A model generated the notes under the pieces. That model ran no database searches, was not told the DNA's origin, and saw only the letters and a list, made by a program, of their open reading frames with translations. A stretch of 64,000 nt of DNA from the NCBI RefSeq assembly GCF_011386835.1, contig NC_088796.1, positions 90,379,468-90,443,467 of the forward strand. The letters are read 5' to 3'. Source of the stretch: Chrysemys picta bellii (taxonomy: Eukaryota > Chordata > Testudines > Emydidae). Shown here piece after piece: positions 1 to 13,300 of this stretch; position 1 is the stretch's first letter; the number at the start of each line of letters is the position of its first letter. The position numbers and the translations under genes are program-made.

Positions 1-634
1 CTTTACTCCCAGCTTGGTTGTACTTGCTGCCTTGCTGTTCCCTCTACTTCCCAGACAGCGGTAGGAGAGTGGTAGTTGCCCTTTGCACCAAAAGCTGGCT
101 CTTTAGGGGAGGAAGAGTTAAGGGAGGGAGAAATATTGCTTACCACAGCAGCTCGTACATTCTTTAGGTGCTGGTTTGTTCCTGTTGTCTTCAGAGCAGT
201 GGCTCCTGCCTTTAGCAGAGAAACGATGGTAGGGTCTGGAAAGAGAAAAAGTACTATTAAATCAAAAGTCTATCTAAAAAAATATTCTAAGCACTTATCT
301 AAGTTACCAGTATTTTATTAAATGTGGGTTGATTTTAAAAACAAACCAAGAAACAAAAACAATAAAACACCCGCAAACGATGAGAGTCTGAACAAATTAT
401 AGATGCTGGTCATGTCACCTAATATGCTACTGAAAGGCACTGAGATACTATGGTGATGAGGGCAATATAAAAACCAGAAAAGAATTAAATACAGTCTGCA
501 GTTTGTTTATTGCAAAAATGTTGCTTGCCAGTTATGAACTCTCACTGCATTTAACAATTGAGGTCTGCTTTCTGTTACAGTATTTTAAGGAATAGGGTTT
601 AAAATACAACATAAACCAGTGATACTCAGATTGA

Positions 635-844
635 GGGCTTGTCTTTGCTACTTTGTTATTCACGTTGCTGGAGTCGACTTAGCTTAGGTCGATTTACCCT
701 GGTGTCTTCACTGCACTGCGTCAATGGGAGACCCTCTCCAGTCAACTTACCTTACTCTTCTTGGAGAGCTGGAGTACCGGAGTTGCTAAATCAACACCCA
801 TTGCATCGATTGCAGCAGCGTTGATCTCCCCGGTAGTGAAGCCC
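635..844. mobile_element. Harbinger-like MITE, degraded
   Basis: The left end begins GGGCTTGTCTTTGCTA and the right end closes GTAGTGAAGCCC, both flanked by TGA, consistent with a 3-bp duplication. Internal TCGACTTA/GTCGATTTA motifs match a family of turtle MITEs I recognise from memory. Class assignment rests on 3-bp duplication and GGG termini only. Confidence 0.5.
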
Positions 845-1012
845 TGAGGCTCGCAAGCTGCAAATCGGGGATCTTTAACGTGTCTCCTGCGACTTTTTGA
901 AGAACATGATAATAAAACACTGTGTGATGTAATTATTAATCAATCAGGATACTTTTATTAACTAAGTTATCAACTTGCACTGAGTTAACTTATTTGCTAT
1001 GAGAATGATATA

Positions 1013-1937
1013 CACCTCTACCCCGTTATAATGCAGTCCGATATAACACAAATTCGGATATAATGCAGTAAAGCAGCACTCCGGGGGACGGAGCTGCTTT
1101 ACCTCATCATATCCAAATTCGTGTTACCGCAAGTGGTTCCTCTGTGCCCGCCCGTTACTTGCTGCGGCTCTCCCCAGCTCACCTTCGCTCCGCCTCCGCC
1201 TCCTCCCAAGAGCGTGCCGGAGCTCCGCTTCTTCTTCCTCCCTCCCAGGCTTGCTGCGCCAATCAGCTGTTTGGCATGGCAAACCTGGGAGAGAGGAGAA
1301 GCGGAGCTGAGCGGCGTGCTCGTGGGAGGAGGAGGCGGAGCGGAGGTGAGCTGGGGCAGGGGGGCCGCAGCAAATGGGGGAGGGGGGGCACAGAGGAATC
1401 GCTCCCCGCCCTGTCCAGCTCACCTCCGCTCCGCCGCCTCCTTCTCCTCCCATGAGCACGCCGCTCAGCTCCACTTCTCCTCCCTCCCAGGTTTGCCGCG
1501 CCAAACAGCTGATTGGCACAGCAAGCCTGGGAGGGAGGGAGGGAGAAGCAGAGCTGCGACACACTCGTGGGAGGAGGCGGAGCGGAGGTGAGCTGGGGCA
1601 GGGGGCCACAGCAAGTAAAAGGTGGGGCGCAGAGGAACCGCTCCCCACTCCAGCTCATCTCCGCCTCCTCCCCTGAGCGCGCCGCTGCTGCTCCACTTCT
1701 TCCCCCCTTCCTCTCCCTGGCTTGCTGGGCCAAACAGCTGATTGGCGTGGCAAGCCTGGAAGGGAGGGAGGGAGAAGCAGAGCGGCGGCAGCGCGCTCAG
1801 GGAGGAGGTGGAGGCAGAGCGGCGGTGAGCTGAGGCGGGGAGCAGTTCCTCTCCCTACCCTGATACAACGCGACCTCACCTATAACACGGTGAGATTTTT
1901 TGGCTCCTGAGGACCACGTTATATCAGGGTAGAGGTG
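1013..1937. mobile_element. Tigger/pogo-like DNA element with GC-rich core
   Basis: Terminal inverted repeats begin CACCTCTACCCC and end GGGTAGAGGTG, with TA on both sides (1011-1012, 1938-1939) as expected for pogo/Tc1-mariner target duplication. The arms match a 190-bp copy at 9937-10126 (CGATATAACGC motifs, GGCTCC-GAGGAC near the right end). The middle 700 bases hold three tandem palindromes listed separately. No transposase is present. The superfamily is inferred from TA duplication and terminus, not from a protein. Confidence 0.72.
1165..1830. repeat. Three tandem GC-rich palindromes inside the Tigger-like element
   Basis: Each unit is an imperfect palindrome centred on CCAAACAGCTGATTGG or its complement (centres near 1267, 1509 and 1739), spaced about 230-242 bases. 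Arms include CTCCGCTCCGCC(TCC), CACGCTC/GAGCGTG-type, and CTCCCAGG-TTGC segments mirrored as GCAA-CCTGGGAG and GGCGGAGCGGAG. Both strands therefore encode near-identical peptides (ISCLAWQTWE on plus, ISCLARQTWE on minus), which shows the symmetry and that the open frames are not genes. Confidence 0.8.
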
Positions 1938-2232
1938 TATATAAAATATAGTACTATAGTAAATTAAACAATTAATTCACACTACTGTGGCTCTTTTGAA
2001 TAGTTTATCACTAATTTGGCTTCTGAACCACTGAGGTCTGAGTATCACTGGTGTAGAAAGTCCTCTTTAGTGTAATTTTGGGAAAAGAATGAGAGTTAAT
2101 GCTGGAAAACTAAAATGGATTTTTCAGTCTCTTCTGAATTATCTCACTTTGATAGTTTTTGGTATGATTAAATCAGACAATGTAGTATTTTTTTTTTTAA
2201 GTAACATTTATTTTTCCTGTGTTCTTTTTCAG

Positions 2233-2255
2233 ATCCCCTTGCTAAAAAACACGAG
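2233..2255 (+). CDS. GKAP1: GKAP1 micro-exon of 23 nt
   Basis: The exon lies between a TTTTTCAG acceptor and a GTAAGA donor. Completed by a G from the previous exon, it reads D-P-L-A-K-K-H-E and runs straight into E-L-S-S-S of the next exon, matching the D-H-I-S-K-K-T-E-E-L-S-S stretch recalled from mammalian GKAP1. It is too short to detect by ORF length; support is the splice sites, phase and homology. Confidence 0.72.
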
Positions 2256-5200
2256 GTAAGACTTAGTTTTTATTAAATTAATAAACATAACACAGCACCA
2301 AAGACCAGCTTAAATAATGAGGTTTTGTATGCAGAAGATAGTTATTAAATAAGTATTTAAACAAAGAGGCCTAATCACTTTCTGAAGTCACAGTCAGGAA
2401 TTAATTTTTCAAATTGGCTGCCTAAAGTATGTCCATAAAACTTGTGTGAGCAAATGCAAAGATAAAAGTCCATGAATGAGAACTTATACATGCCTTTTCC
2501 AGTTTTGTGCCATCAGTTACAGGCTTGCAAATGTTATTGATACAGTTTAGACAGATTTGAAAGCCTGGCCCTAAAAGTTCTCTAGGCAGGGTACAAGAAG
2601 CTAAATACCTATTAAGAAGCAGAGTAGATAAGAAAATATTACTGGCAAATATTGTGCAGTGGTACATTCCTAGTATTATGACCCTTTTAGGTAGAAAAAT
2701 CACTTTGATGTTAAATATTTCTTTATAATTCAAAAATCTAGGTAGGCATTGCACAAAAGTATTAAATCAATGGAAATATTTTTCTCACCTGATATCACTT
2801 CTATGAAATGTTCTTATTTTTCAGAGTTTTATAGTTGGCAGTAAAATATGCTCTAGGTAAAATTTAGTACTCCATTTTGTTTCATGATGTGTCTCTATAT
2901 ATTAAAGGAGAAAGTGCTGATACCTGTATTTTGTGCATTTTTGTGACTTTAAACACAGACTTCTTTAAAACTCAACTATATTTCATTGTTTAGCTGGATA
3001 TTGACTTCTATTTAAATGGAGATAAATCATGAAGTTAATTCTTGACAGGAACTGAGCTCTTCCCAGACTTTATTGCATGATGGAGGATTCTTCAATAGAC
3101 TGGAAGATGATGTTCATAAAATACTTATTAGAGAAAAAAGGAGAGACCAACTCACAGATTACAATGGAGTGGATAACTGTACATCTCATGAACATAGTCA
3201 GGCATGTACAATGGCAGCTATTTTCAAGTGCACAATGAATATTTGCTTGGTGGATAATCGAAATAAAATTTGAAGCTTCTGGAGTAATTTTTCTTACCAA
3301 AAAAAAAAAAATCTGACTGCTTATGCTCTCACAACTTCAGTTATATGCTGAAAACACAATTTATGGATAACTTTTTTGACTAGTTCACGTTATAGGTCAG
3401 TGTGTCGCTTAAGAAAAAACAAAATGCAAACAACTGAAATGGGACTGCCAAATCTCCTCCTCTGAGAAGGTCAAGAGGAAGGAATGACAAAGACCCACTC
3501 CTCTTTTACCTCTTTCCGGTAGCATAAATATCTTTGGAGAAGGGAGGATTACAAAATTGGCTCCTGGGGTGGTAGTTCTAACACCTTGGTCCCTGCAGTC
3601 TGGTTGCAGGTCTCATGGATAAGTCATCAGGTCCTTTGATTACCTGTAGATATTTCTAGGGCTATTATTGTTGTTGTAGTAGCCTGACATTAGCAATTTT
3701 TTTTTTCCTTCAGAAAATACTACTTCTCCTCTGTGCCCCTTGCTGCAATAGTGACCAAATGTCCTTGCAGAAAACCATAATTGGGATATTTCCTATGACT
3801 TCCATGTTATTGAGTGGGATATTTCTTCCCTACAGTGAGGAAATAGTCAGAAGGGAGAGCAAATGCTGTATTTTAAGAATATAACTTTAATGTTAGAGAA
3901 CAAGCTTAGTTTTGATCTGACTGTTAAAAGCTGAAGTAATTTAGTTACGACTGTACTTTTAAGATTTAATTATGTGTTCTTGTTTATCCTAGTTTTTTTC
4001 CCCCAACTTGATATCCTTTCCTTCCCTACTCAGTTGAGAGAGAGCTGAGCTGAGGTTACAATCTTGTTGTGACTTCACTGTTCACAACCTTCACAAACCC
4101 TGCTATAGTCCTGCAGGGAAAATGTTTTTTGATATTCTCTTTAGTTCTAATCTTCTTAAAAAAACAATCAAAACCTTTTTTGGAGAAAAGATGACTTTGT
4201 TAGCATTGCATATGCTCCAGCTAAACACAGTGTGCAGGATCCAATCATTTCGAGCGTGAACTTGAAACAGCATTAGCATTTAATCTGGTTTGTGTGTACT
4301 TTCGCTCCCAGTTCTTTGTAGCACCTTTAATCTTTAAAAAAATACAAAACACTTTTGCCCAAAACTACTTCCATTCCCCCTCTTCCTCTCATACATCTAA
4401 AGCATCAAAAAGTTGGCTAGCTCCTAAAATCTTGTAGCATGGTTTAGTAAACGAGGACTTCCTCAGTTGTAAAAACGAAGGGCAAAGTTGTCTCATATGC
4501 TGGGTACAAGCAGTTTTTTCTAACAGCTTCTGTATAATCAGGTGGGGTTAAAGTGTGTACACTAATATTTGAAAACACTTAAATAATTTGTCACACTTAA
4601 ATCTTGTTCTCTAGCAATAAGAACAAAATCCAGTAGTCAACGCTTAGAGTGCTGCTCCCATTTTGCTTGCACTTCCACAGAATGTGCTCCTTTTTGAAGT
4701 TGAAAAAGCTTAAAAAAAATACCCTGCTTGTGTATCCATCCATAAAAGCTTTGAAAATATTTTTAAAGCTATATTTTTTAAATGAACATTTTACAGAAGC
4801 TCTTTCACATGATTCTGCCAGATACCCAGTCTTTAAATGTTTTATGGCTTGGTCCTTCAAAACATACTTGAAGCATGCAGGTATTTGTTAGAACTTAAAC
4901 ACCTTATGTTATTGATTTATGTATATCATATTTTAATGGTTGTGCAGCTATGGAAAACCAACACACTTGCACAAGAGCTACTTTGAAGCAACCAGGCTAA
5001 TAGTGTTTTGTTTTTTTTCTTTGCTTGGAGACAGTCAAGGGCAGCTGAATTCTGCCTTTTGCAGGACTGAAATTCTAATGCAAACTTATAGTTAGTCGTA
5101 AAATTATGTGGTTGCTTATTTTTCTGTAGGAGGTTGTTTTGAAAGATGGAAAAACAGAACGATTAAAGTTGGAACTTGAAAAGAAAGATACAGAAATTCA

Positions 5201-8200
5201 GCAACTGAAAAGCATCATTATTCAATGGGAGGTATGTAGTTGATAATGTCTCCAAGTATTGAACAAAGTCTAACTTCTTTTTTTACCCATTTGATTAAGC
5301 CAAAACATGGCTAGTCTGAAAGGGAACTTTGTGCTGGCCACCAAAATATTACCTTTCCAGAGCATCTTTCTCCAAAGTTGTTCCTGCAGTACCAGATGGA
5401 TTGACCTTTCTTGGTAAGTAAGACAGGTATCTAAAAATAAACTGAATACTGTAAGAAGGTCACCCATCAAGGAGTAAAAATATTTATCAGTTTTGGTGTA
5501 CCCAAGTACCATTTGTTTCCCAGATGTTGCCGTTTTGTTAGCTGTCAAGACTGTAGACCAATCTGAAATGCCTAAAAAAAGAAACCAGTACATACTTCTC
5601 CAGATACAAGAGAAACCATTTAGAGCTGCAGCCCTGTAGCATTGAAATGGAGCTTTGCGTCTACTATGCCCCTTCTCCGAACCTAGGAGGAAGATTTCAA
5701 AACAACATTCAGTACAAAGGTTAACCCCTTACCAAATCCTCTGGTGTTGCTGGATGCTAAATTAGATAGGAAAATTCCCGGAATTGCTGCCCTGGAACAC
5801 CACGTTAATATCTGTCCCGACTCTAGCTGACAGCTTGAAAATGAATACAAAGCAACAAGGATGGAACTTTTATGAGAAATTGCCATTATGTCAAAAGGCT
5901 CTGGTAAATGCACTAAAGCACCAGGACCAACTTCTTATTGGTCACATTAAACCAAATTTTGTTCATCCTTGTTTGGGAGTGGTGAACAGGAATACAAGGA
6001 GGAATAGTTTATGTAAATAAAAACAGATTGCTAGATATGTAAGCTGCATAACTTAGCCTTGGGTACCAAACAGTTGAACTCTGTAGAAACAGCATGAAAT
6101 TGTTGACAATAGTGACATTCTGATTAGAAAATGATTTCAACCTGCTACAAAACAGGAAACAAGTTTTTTGGTTAACAGCTGCTGTCATGTGCAAAGTTTT
6201 GGCTCACAGATGAAATTAATTGAAATGGAAAACCATTTCTATTTGATATTGCTCCTAGAAAACAGTTGGCAGAATAATGCAGTGCACAAGAATTCTTGTT
6301 AAGTGCTTCATTTCACGTGATGTAATGTGTTAAGAGTTTCTACTCGATAGTCTTGTATGTTTATTGGGCATTGAAGGGCACAGAAAGCTTTAGCTAGCTG
6401 TAAGTCTAGAAGAATTCATTACTATGACAATTAAATTCACTTTTATTGGCCTTTGGGTCTATAAATATTGCTTTAAAGCATGGCTGTAGTAGGGATGGTG
6501 TGGCATTCCAGTATACTTTCTTGGAAATGTTGAAGGTACTCTACTGTAGAATTATCTACCCACCCCTTTTCAACTTTGGCATTTGCTGTTCTTAATGCTG
6601 CTCCCATGCAATTGAATCAACATCCCATTAATTAGCCTAGTGTTCCTTCTCTGTTTATAAACCAGCTGACCTTGTTGTATGGAACATTATGAAGTTAACA
6701 TGAGGGACAAGATTGGTGTGTAAGTGGAGCATGGTAGCTTGCCACCAGGTTCAAGATATCTTATAAAAAATATTTTTACTTCAAGGCCAGAGAGCAATAT
6801 AGGGACACCGAAATGGGGAGAAAAGAGAATGAGGAAAATATAAAATGGGTGTAGAATTAAGAAAAGACACAGAAACCAAACTGCCAGAATTGGCACCAGT
6901 GACCAGTCATGAGAAGTGCTACCTTAGAAGAGGCAATTTAGGCATCAGATGGACAGGAGAGATCAGTAAGGTCCGTTTCCTGAGTAGAAAAACTGAAAGA
7001 TGAAGATTCCAAAAGAGAATTTCCTTGACTGTAAGGTCTTTGGGGCCAGTGATCATGTCTTCCTATGTGTCCTTGTATAGCACCTAAGGCAATGAGGACT
7101 CAGTCCTAACTGTGCTCTTTGGCTACCACCATAGTATAAATGATATGTCACTTCTTTTGGCATTACAGTTCTTTCACGTGGCCTTCATTTTTTTCAGAGA
7201 ACCCACAAAACCCCTGTCAGATATGGAGCTAAAATCTTCCAGCAAGTTCTGTTTCTCTGTTTAGCAGTTCTTTTTTTTTCTTTCTCCATTCACACCATGT
7301 GTAGTTGATTTTGAATCTGCTGTAGTGCCAGTGCCTGCTTGAGCTCCTTTGACTTTGGCCTCTAATTTGTTTAAACTACTTCTCCTATGTTCTCTCATCC
7401 TTGACTCTTATGTATTTAAATAGATGAGCCTAGAACCCTTGTGCTTCTTAAATTACCAGTAAAATCACTGCTTTCAAATTTGATGTTTGTTATTTTTAAA
7501 CACCAATTTAAAGAATGTCCCTTTTGTCATATAGTAATAGGTGATTTTATTTAAATCTCTTAATATTAGGTGAAGTATAAAGAAGTAAAAGCAAGAAATG
7601 CACAGCTGTTGAAAATGCTACAGGAAGGTGAAAGTAAGTAAAGTTTATTCTCTAAGATGTTAATTTTGAAGTGTACAAAGTTATTTTAAAAATTTACTCC
7701 TGTATCCCAAAGCCCACATCCCTGGCCCCACCCCAGAGCCCACACCCCCAGCCAGAGCACTTACCCCTCCTGCATCCCAACTGTCTGCCTCAGCCTGGAG
7801 CCCCCTCCTGCACTCTGAACGCCTCTTTTCTGGCTGCACCCCCAGCTGGAGCCCTCATCCCAACCCCCTGAGCCAGCCCAGTGAAAATGAGTGAGTGAGT
7901 TATGGTGGGGAGAGCGAGCAACAGAGGAAGAGGGGGATAGAGTGAACGGGGGACAGGGCCTCAGAGGAGAGGTGGGGCAAGGAAAGAGTATTCAGTTTTG
8001 TGCGAGTAGAAAATTGGCAACCCTATGTGGAAACAATGTCCTATTATAAAATAATAATCTTGTTACCTCTTTTACTAGATCTCTTGCTGAAATAGCTGAG
8101 GCAGAAAGATTAATTTGATGGAACAGTTACTGAGGAAAAATTAATTTTGTCTTTTGGTAAAAACTAGCTTGAATGTGGTAGAATTGAGCCTTGAAAATCC

Positions 8201-10328
8201 CAATTTGCACATGTACAGTAAAGGTTTATAATGATAGCACTATTCTATATTATCCGCAACTTCAAAGAAAGTAACCAAGTATGTAGGTTCAGCACACCTT
8301 AATTTTGCTATGTATTTAAAACTTTAGCCAAGGTTTTCACATTGATTTAAGACATGGCTCTGGAAAGCTTACAATCTCAAGCTCCATCCATAACCAGAAA
8401 GCCTCGCAGGTCTATAGTGAGTCTCTGTGAAGTCTGTGGGATCCCATACAGGTGCAGGCAGTGAAAGTTTCCTAAAAGGCCTAAAAAGCTTCCCATATTC
8501 ACAGGCTGCTGCTACTGGAAATGGTAATAAATTGTTGGCTCCAGGCAACCTCTATTGTTGGTCCTGCCTTCAATGATGACTGAGAAAATATCCTAAGGGT
8601 AGCAAAAAAATGGATCCAGCAGTACCCCAACTGCGGTTATATATAAAGACTTGTAAGGATAGAGACAGCCTAATGTTCTTGTTTTGTTTTTTAAGTGAAA
8701 GACAAAGCAGAAATACTTCTACAGGTTGATGAATCTCAGAGTATCAAGAATGAGTTGACCTTACAGGTAAGTTTTTTATAAAAAAAAACCTTGTGAATAT
8801 TTTTAAAAATAGTATATGAAGGCAAACAGCAAAGCCAAACTGAAAATGGGTATAAGTACAGAAATAAGTGCAGAATTCCCCTCTCTCTGGAATCTTTGTG
8901 TTAATGTACATAGAGTATATAAGATCAGCTCCCTTTTTAAATGGCATTTGTGCATTCAGAGATTTCTACTGCAGAAGAGTCAGCAGATTTTCAAGGTGAA
9001 GCATTAACATTTATTATATGAACATAGTATAGGGAGCACACAAGATATTTCTGTATTTGTTTTAGCTTTGCAGTAATTTTTAATTAAAATCTTAAACTTG
9101 ATCCAGTAGTTCATTTGTGCAGTGTCATAGAATGACACGAAATAGTATAATTCAGTTTCCATTAATTATGAATGCTGAGATAATCACTTCTTAAGAGTGA
9201 GGTAATGGAATCAATTGTGTTGCATTATATTACATCAATTACAGTACACTGACATAAAATAAAATATAATGCAATGGCTAAAATCTGAAAGAAAACTCAC
9301 TTTTCATATTACATTACTCAGGCAAACACATAAAGTGGCACTAGGGAACTAAGAGACTTAGGGAATATTACTGTACTTTGTGTGGTACATCAAATGTTGA
9401 TCATTTTGAGAATAATCACTTTCTTGAATAAACTAAATATTTATTTCTCTTCCCAGCAACACTAATGTGTATATATATTATATAAAATAAACAAAAATAT
9501 TTAGGCTGTTGAACTGCAACAGAAATGTTTGGAGTGTGTTGGGAGATTAAGATAATTCTGTAACGCTTTTAAAAAATTGTTGTAGGTGACTACACTTCAT
9601 GCTGCATTAGAACAAGAAAGATCTAAAGTGAAATTATTACAAGCAGAACTAACAAAATATCAGGTATTTATTTTTATATTGTCTCTAGAAATAAATTCAC
9701 CTATGTCTAGTATAATTCTAATGGTATATGGAAACGTAGATACAAGAGAATCTTGACTTTTGAATAGTTGCTTTGAAGGTAATGTAGCTGTGTATTTGCT
9801 AAAGTTAGTACTACCTAGGCGATTTTAAAAATATAATGGACTTTTTAGAAAAACAGTAACAAAAAATGAAGCATAGTTATGCATTTACTTGAGTGGCTGA
9901 ATGGATTTAGTCTTCCATTTTGTGTCTCAAAACGTACACCTCTACCCCCGATATAACGCGACCCAATATAACATGAATTCGAATATAACGCAGTAAAGCA
10001 GTGCTCCGGGGGGGCGGGGCTGCACACTCCGGTGGATCAAAGCAAGTTCGATATAATGCGGTTTCACCTATAACGCAGTAAGACTTTTTTGGCTCCCGAG
10101 GACAGCGTTATATTGGGGTAGAGGTGTACTTGAATTATACAGGTAAACAAGATTGCACATCTTTGTTGCTTCTATATACTCTTAACATTTTGAATATAAG
10201 ACTACATCTAAACTAGTAACTTGATTTTTATAGAGTAACTCCTCACTTAACGTTGTAGTTATGTTCCTGAAAAATTCAACTTTAAGCAAAACGATGTTAA
10301 GCGAATCCAATTTCCCCATAAGAATTAA

Positions 10329-10369
<41 letters not shown>

Positions 10370-13300
10370 AATTTTAAACAAGCAATTTAATACTGGTATA
10401 CAGTGATGATGATTGTGAAGCTTGGTTGAGGTGGAGGAGTCAGAGGGTGGGATATTTCCCAGGAATGCCTTACTGCTATATGATGAACTAGCAATTGGCT
10501 GAGCCCTAAAGGGTTAACTCTCACACTCTATAAGGCAGCAGGAATGGAGGGAGGGGAGACAGCATCACAGACAGAGACACACACCCTGTGTGTGAGAGAG
10601 AGAGAGATGCGCATTTTGCCTTGTTAATTAGATTAGCTTGCTGAGACTGCAGCTGCTGCCAGCAAGCTCCCTCCGTCCTGAGCCCTGTCCTGTGTCCACC
10701 CTGGTTCCAAGCCCCCACCAGCTAGCTGCAACGGGCTGCTCTTCCTGCAAGCAGTGGACAAAGCAGGCGGCTGCCAAATGATGTTAGAAGGAAGCATTGC
10801 ACAACTTTAAACGAGCATGTTCCCTAATTGATCAGCAACATAACAACGCAACAACGTTAACCGGACGACTTTTAAGTGAGGAGTTACTGTATATTTTTCT
10901 TGTTATCTGGGACAGATAACCTGAAGCCAGTAGTCTTAGTAGATTGATTATTGGCTTTTTCTCCCACCCGTGGCAAACCTTTCAAATGAGATAAATGAAA
11001 TAGATTTTCATTTTGCTTTTAATATGTAGAAGAGTGCATTTACTGATCTGTGTTTTTTAAGCAATAGATCTGGCTAAGCAATAGAGCAAAATTTGGTAGC
11101 GAAATACAAGACATGAAAAAATGTTTGACATTGTTTTAATGTAAGCTGAATTTTCACACTTGCATGCTTTTATACTTATTCAATTATGAGCATCTTCAAA
11201 ATAGTGAAATTATTTGATTTCACAGCAATAAGATGCTATGCTTGTTTCTGTATGGTAAGTATTTCCCTTGAAAAAAGACTTAAAACAATGCTGAAAGAAA
11301 ATATTGCTTCAGTTATAGGTAAGATTAAGATTTTGTCAGTTATTTTTAGTAAAAGTCACGGACAGGTCACAGTCAATAAACAAAAATTAACAGAAGCCCA
11401 CGACCTGCCTGTGACTTTTACTAAAAATAACCGGGGGATTGAGAGGGCTGATCACCCGGGGGACTGAAGCTGAAGGAGTCCCGAAGGTTTGTAAAATCAT
11501 GGAATCTATGACTTCCGTGACTAAATCATATCCTTAGTTATAGGGAAAGCTAATCACTTGTAAGTTAAAATAGAAAGTTTTCAAGTAGCTGCATAGACTT
11601 AGGTGTAAACAGTAAGCTCTCTTGTTTTGAGCTATAACCTGTTGTTGTTTGTTTATGCTGGAGTACTGCATGTTCATCCCACGACAATACCTCATTGCAT
11701 TCTAATCTAATTACTCTTTCTGACAAAGCAACAGATTCAACCTTTCTCATTGCTTCATCATCTTCCCTCGCTGATATTCCACGATGCTCTGTCCTCAATT
11801 TCACCTGCTTTTTCCCTGTGCATTTCCCAGGAGTGATCTCATCCACTCTTAAAGCATAAATTATTTTTACAGTAATAGTTCCCAAATGTGTACATGCACA
11901 CCTTGACATCTCACTCTGTTCACTTTCGCACTTCCAGCTGTATCTTAACATCCAGCATGCCACACCACTAACCTTAAAAACCAATCAAGCAAAACAAAAA
12001 CAAACCCTCCTATTACCATCAAACTCCATCATATTCCCTGTCACTCAGACTTACAACTTTACTGCTGCATTTAACTTTTCTCTAATATCCATGCTGTTGC
12101 TAATTTCTTTCATTTCTTCAAGATCTCCAAAATCCATCTTTTATTCCTACAAAAATCCTCATCTTTGTCTTGATTATTGTAGTGCCCTCTTCTCTTCCCT
12201 CCCTGTCTATTCAAATTCTGCTTTTAAAATTTTCCCTTTCCTCCCCTCCTATTATCTCCTTCCTCATTTAATCCCCTTTGCTGCCTCTTTGTGCAAAGTT
12301 CAAGCTTGTCCTCTGTTTAAGGACACAGCACAATTACATCATCACCATTTCTACTTTTATTCCTTCCTATAATTCTCTTAGGTTGTCCATCAAAGGACCC
12401 CTTCTCCTAGTTTTGTCTTTGCACCGTCTTCCATGACCTCCCTTACCTGTATGAGCTCCCTCTCATATTTGTGAACCAAAAGACTCTTAAATTTTATGGC
12501 CAGAAGAGAGCATCATGATCCTCTAATCCAGGGGCGGGCAAACTTTTTGGCCTGTGGGCCGCATCAGGTTTCCAAACTTCTATGGAGGACCAGTTAGTGG
12601 AGGCTGTGCCTCCCCAAACAGCCAGGCCCTGCCCCTATCCGACCCCTCCTGCTTCTCGCCCTCTGATGGCCCCCCCCGGGACTCCTGCCCCATCCAACTA
12701 CCCCTTCTCCCTGACCATCCCCAGAACCCCTGCCCCTGACTGCCCCCCGCCACCCCATCCAAACCCCCCTCTCCTTCTTGACTGCCCCCTTGGAAACCTC
12801 TGCCCCCATTCAACCCCCCCTGTTCCCCGCCCTCTGACTGCCCCGACCCCTATCCACACCTCTGACCACCACCCCGAACTCCCCTGCCCTCTATCCAATC
12901 CCCCCTGCTCCCTGTCACCTTACTGCGCTGCCTGGAGCACTGGTGGCTGGCAGCGCTACAGCCATGCCGCCCAGAGCACCAGGACAGGCAGCCGTGCCGC
13001 CTGGCTGGGGCCAGCCATGCCACCACGCAGCACAGAGCACTGGGTCAGACCGAGGCTCTGAAACTGTGCTGCCCCAGGAGCTCGCAGCCCCACCACCCAG
13101 AGCATTGTGCCAGCGGCGGAGTGAGCTGAAGCTGCGGGGGAGGGGGAACATCAGGGGAGGGGCCGGGGGTGAGCCTCCCGGGGCAGGAGCTATGGGGGCC
13201 GGCCAGGAGGGTCCTGCGGGCCATAGTTTGCCCACCTCTGCTCTAGTCTGACCTCTTGTACATTGTAGGCCACAGAACGTCATCCAGCCTCTCCCATAAT

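Larger units (their letters stand above)
1..2232 (+). other. GKAP1 intron (3' part)
   Basis: No coding exon is recognised here. The stretch holds a Harbinger-like MITE (635-844) and a Tigger-like element with a GC-rich palindromic core (1013-1937). Open frames in the core arise from low-complexity GC-rich repeats. Confidence 0.7.

Noticed and set aside
1121..1879. Several overlapping frames of 60-174 codons on both strands
   Set aside because: They come from GC-rich palindromes within a transposon; both strands encode the same low-complexity peptides.
1..2232. Search for further upstream GKAP1 exons
   Set aside because: No segment with matching peptide and splice sites was found.
5270..5593. 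107-codon minus-strand frame in a GKAP1 intron
   Set aside because: No recognisable domain, repeat or splice support; likely chance.
12554..13283. Open frames up to 159 codons on both strands
   Set aside because: Pro- and Gly-rich products of a C-rich hAT interior, with no domains or splice context.
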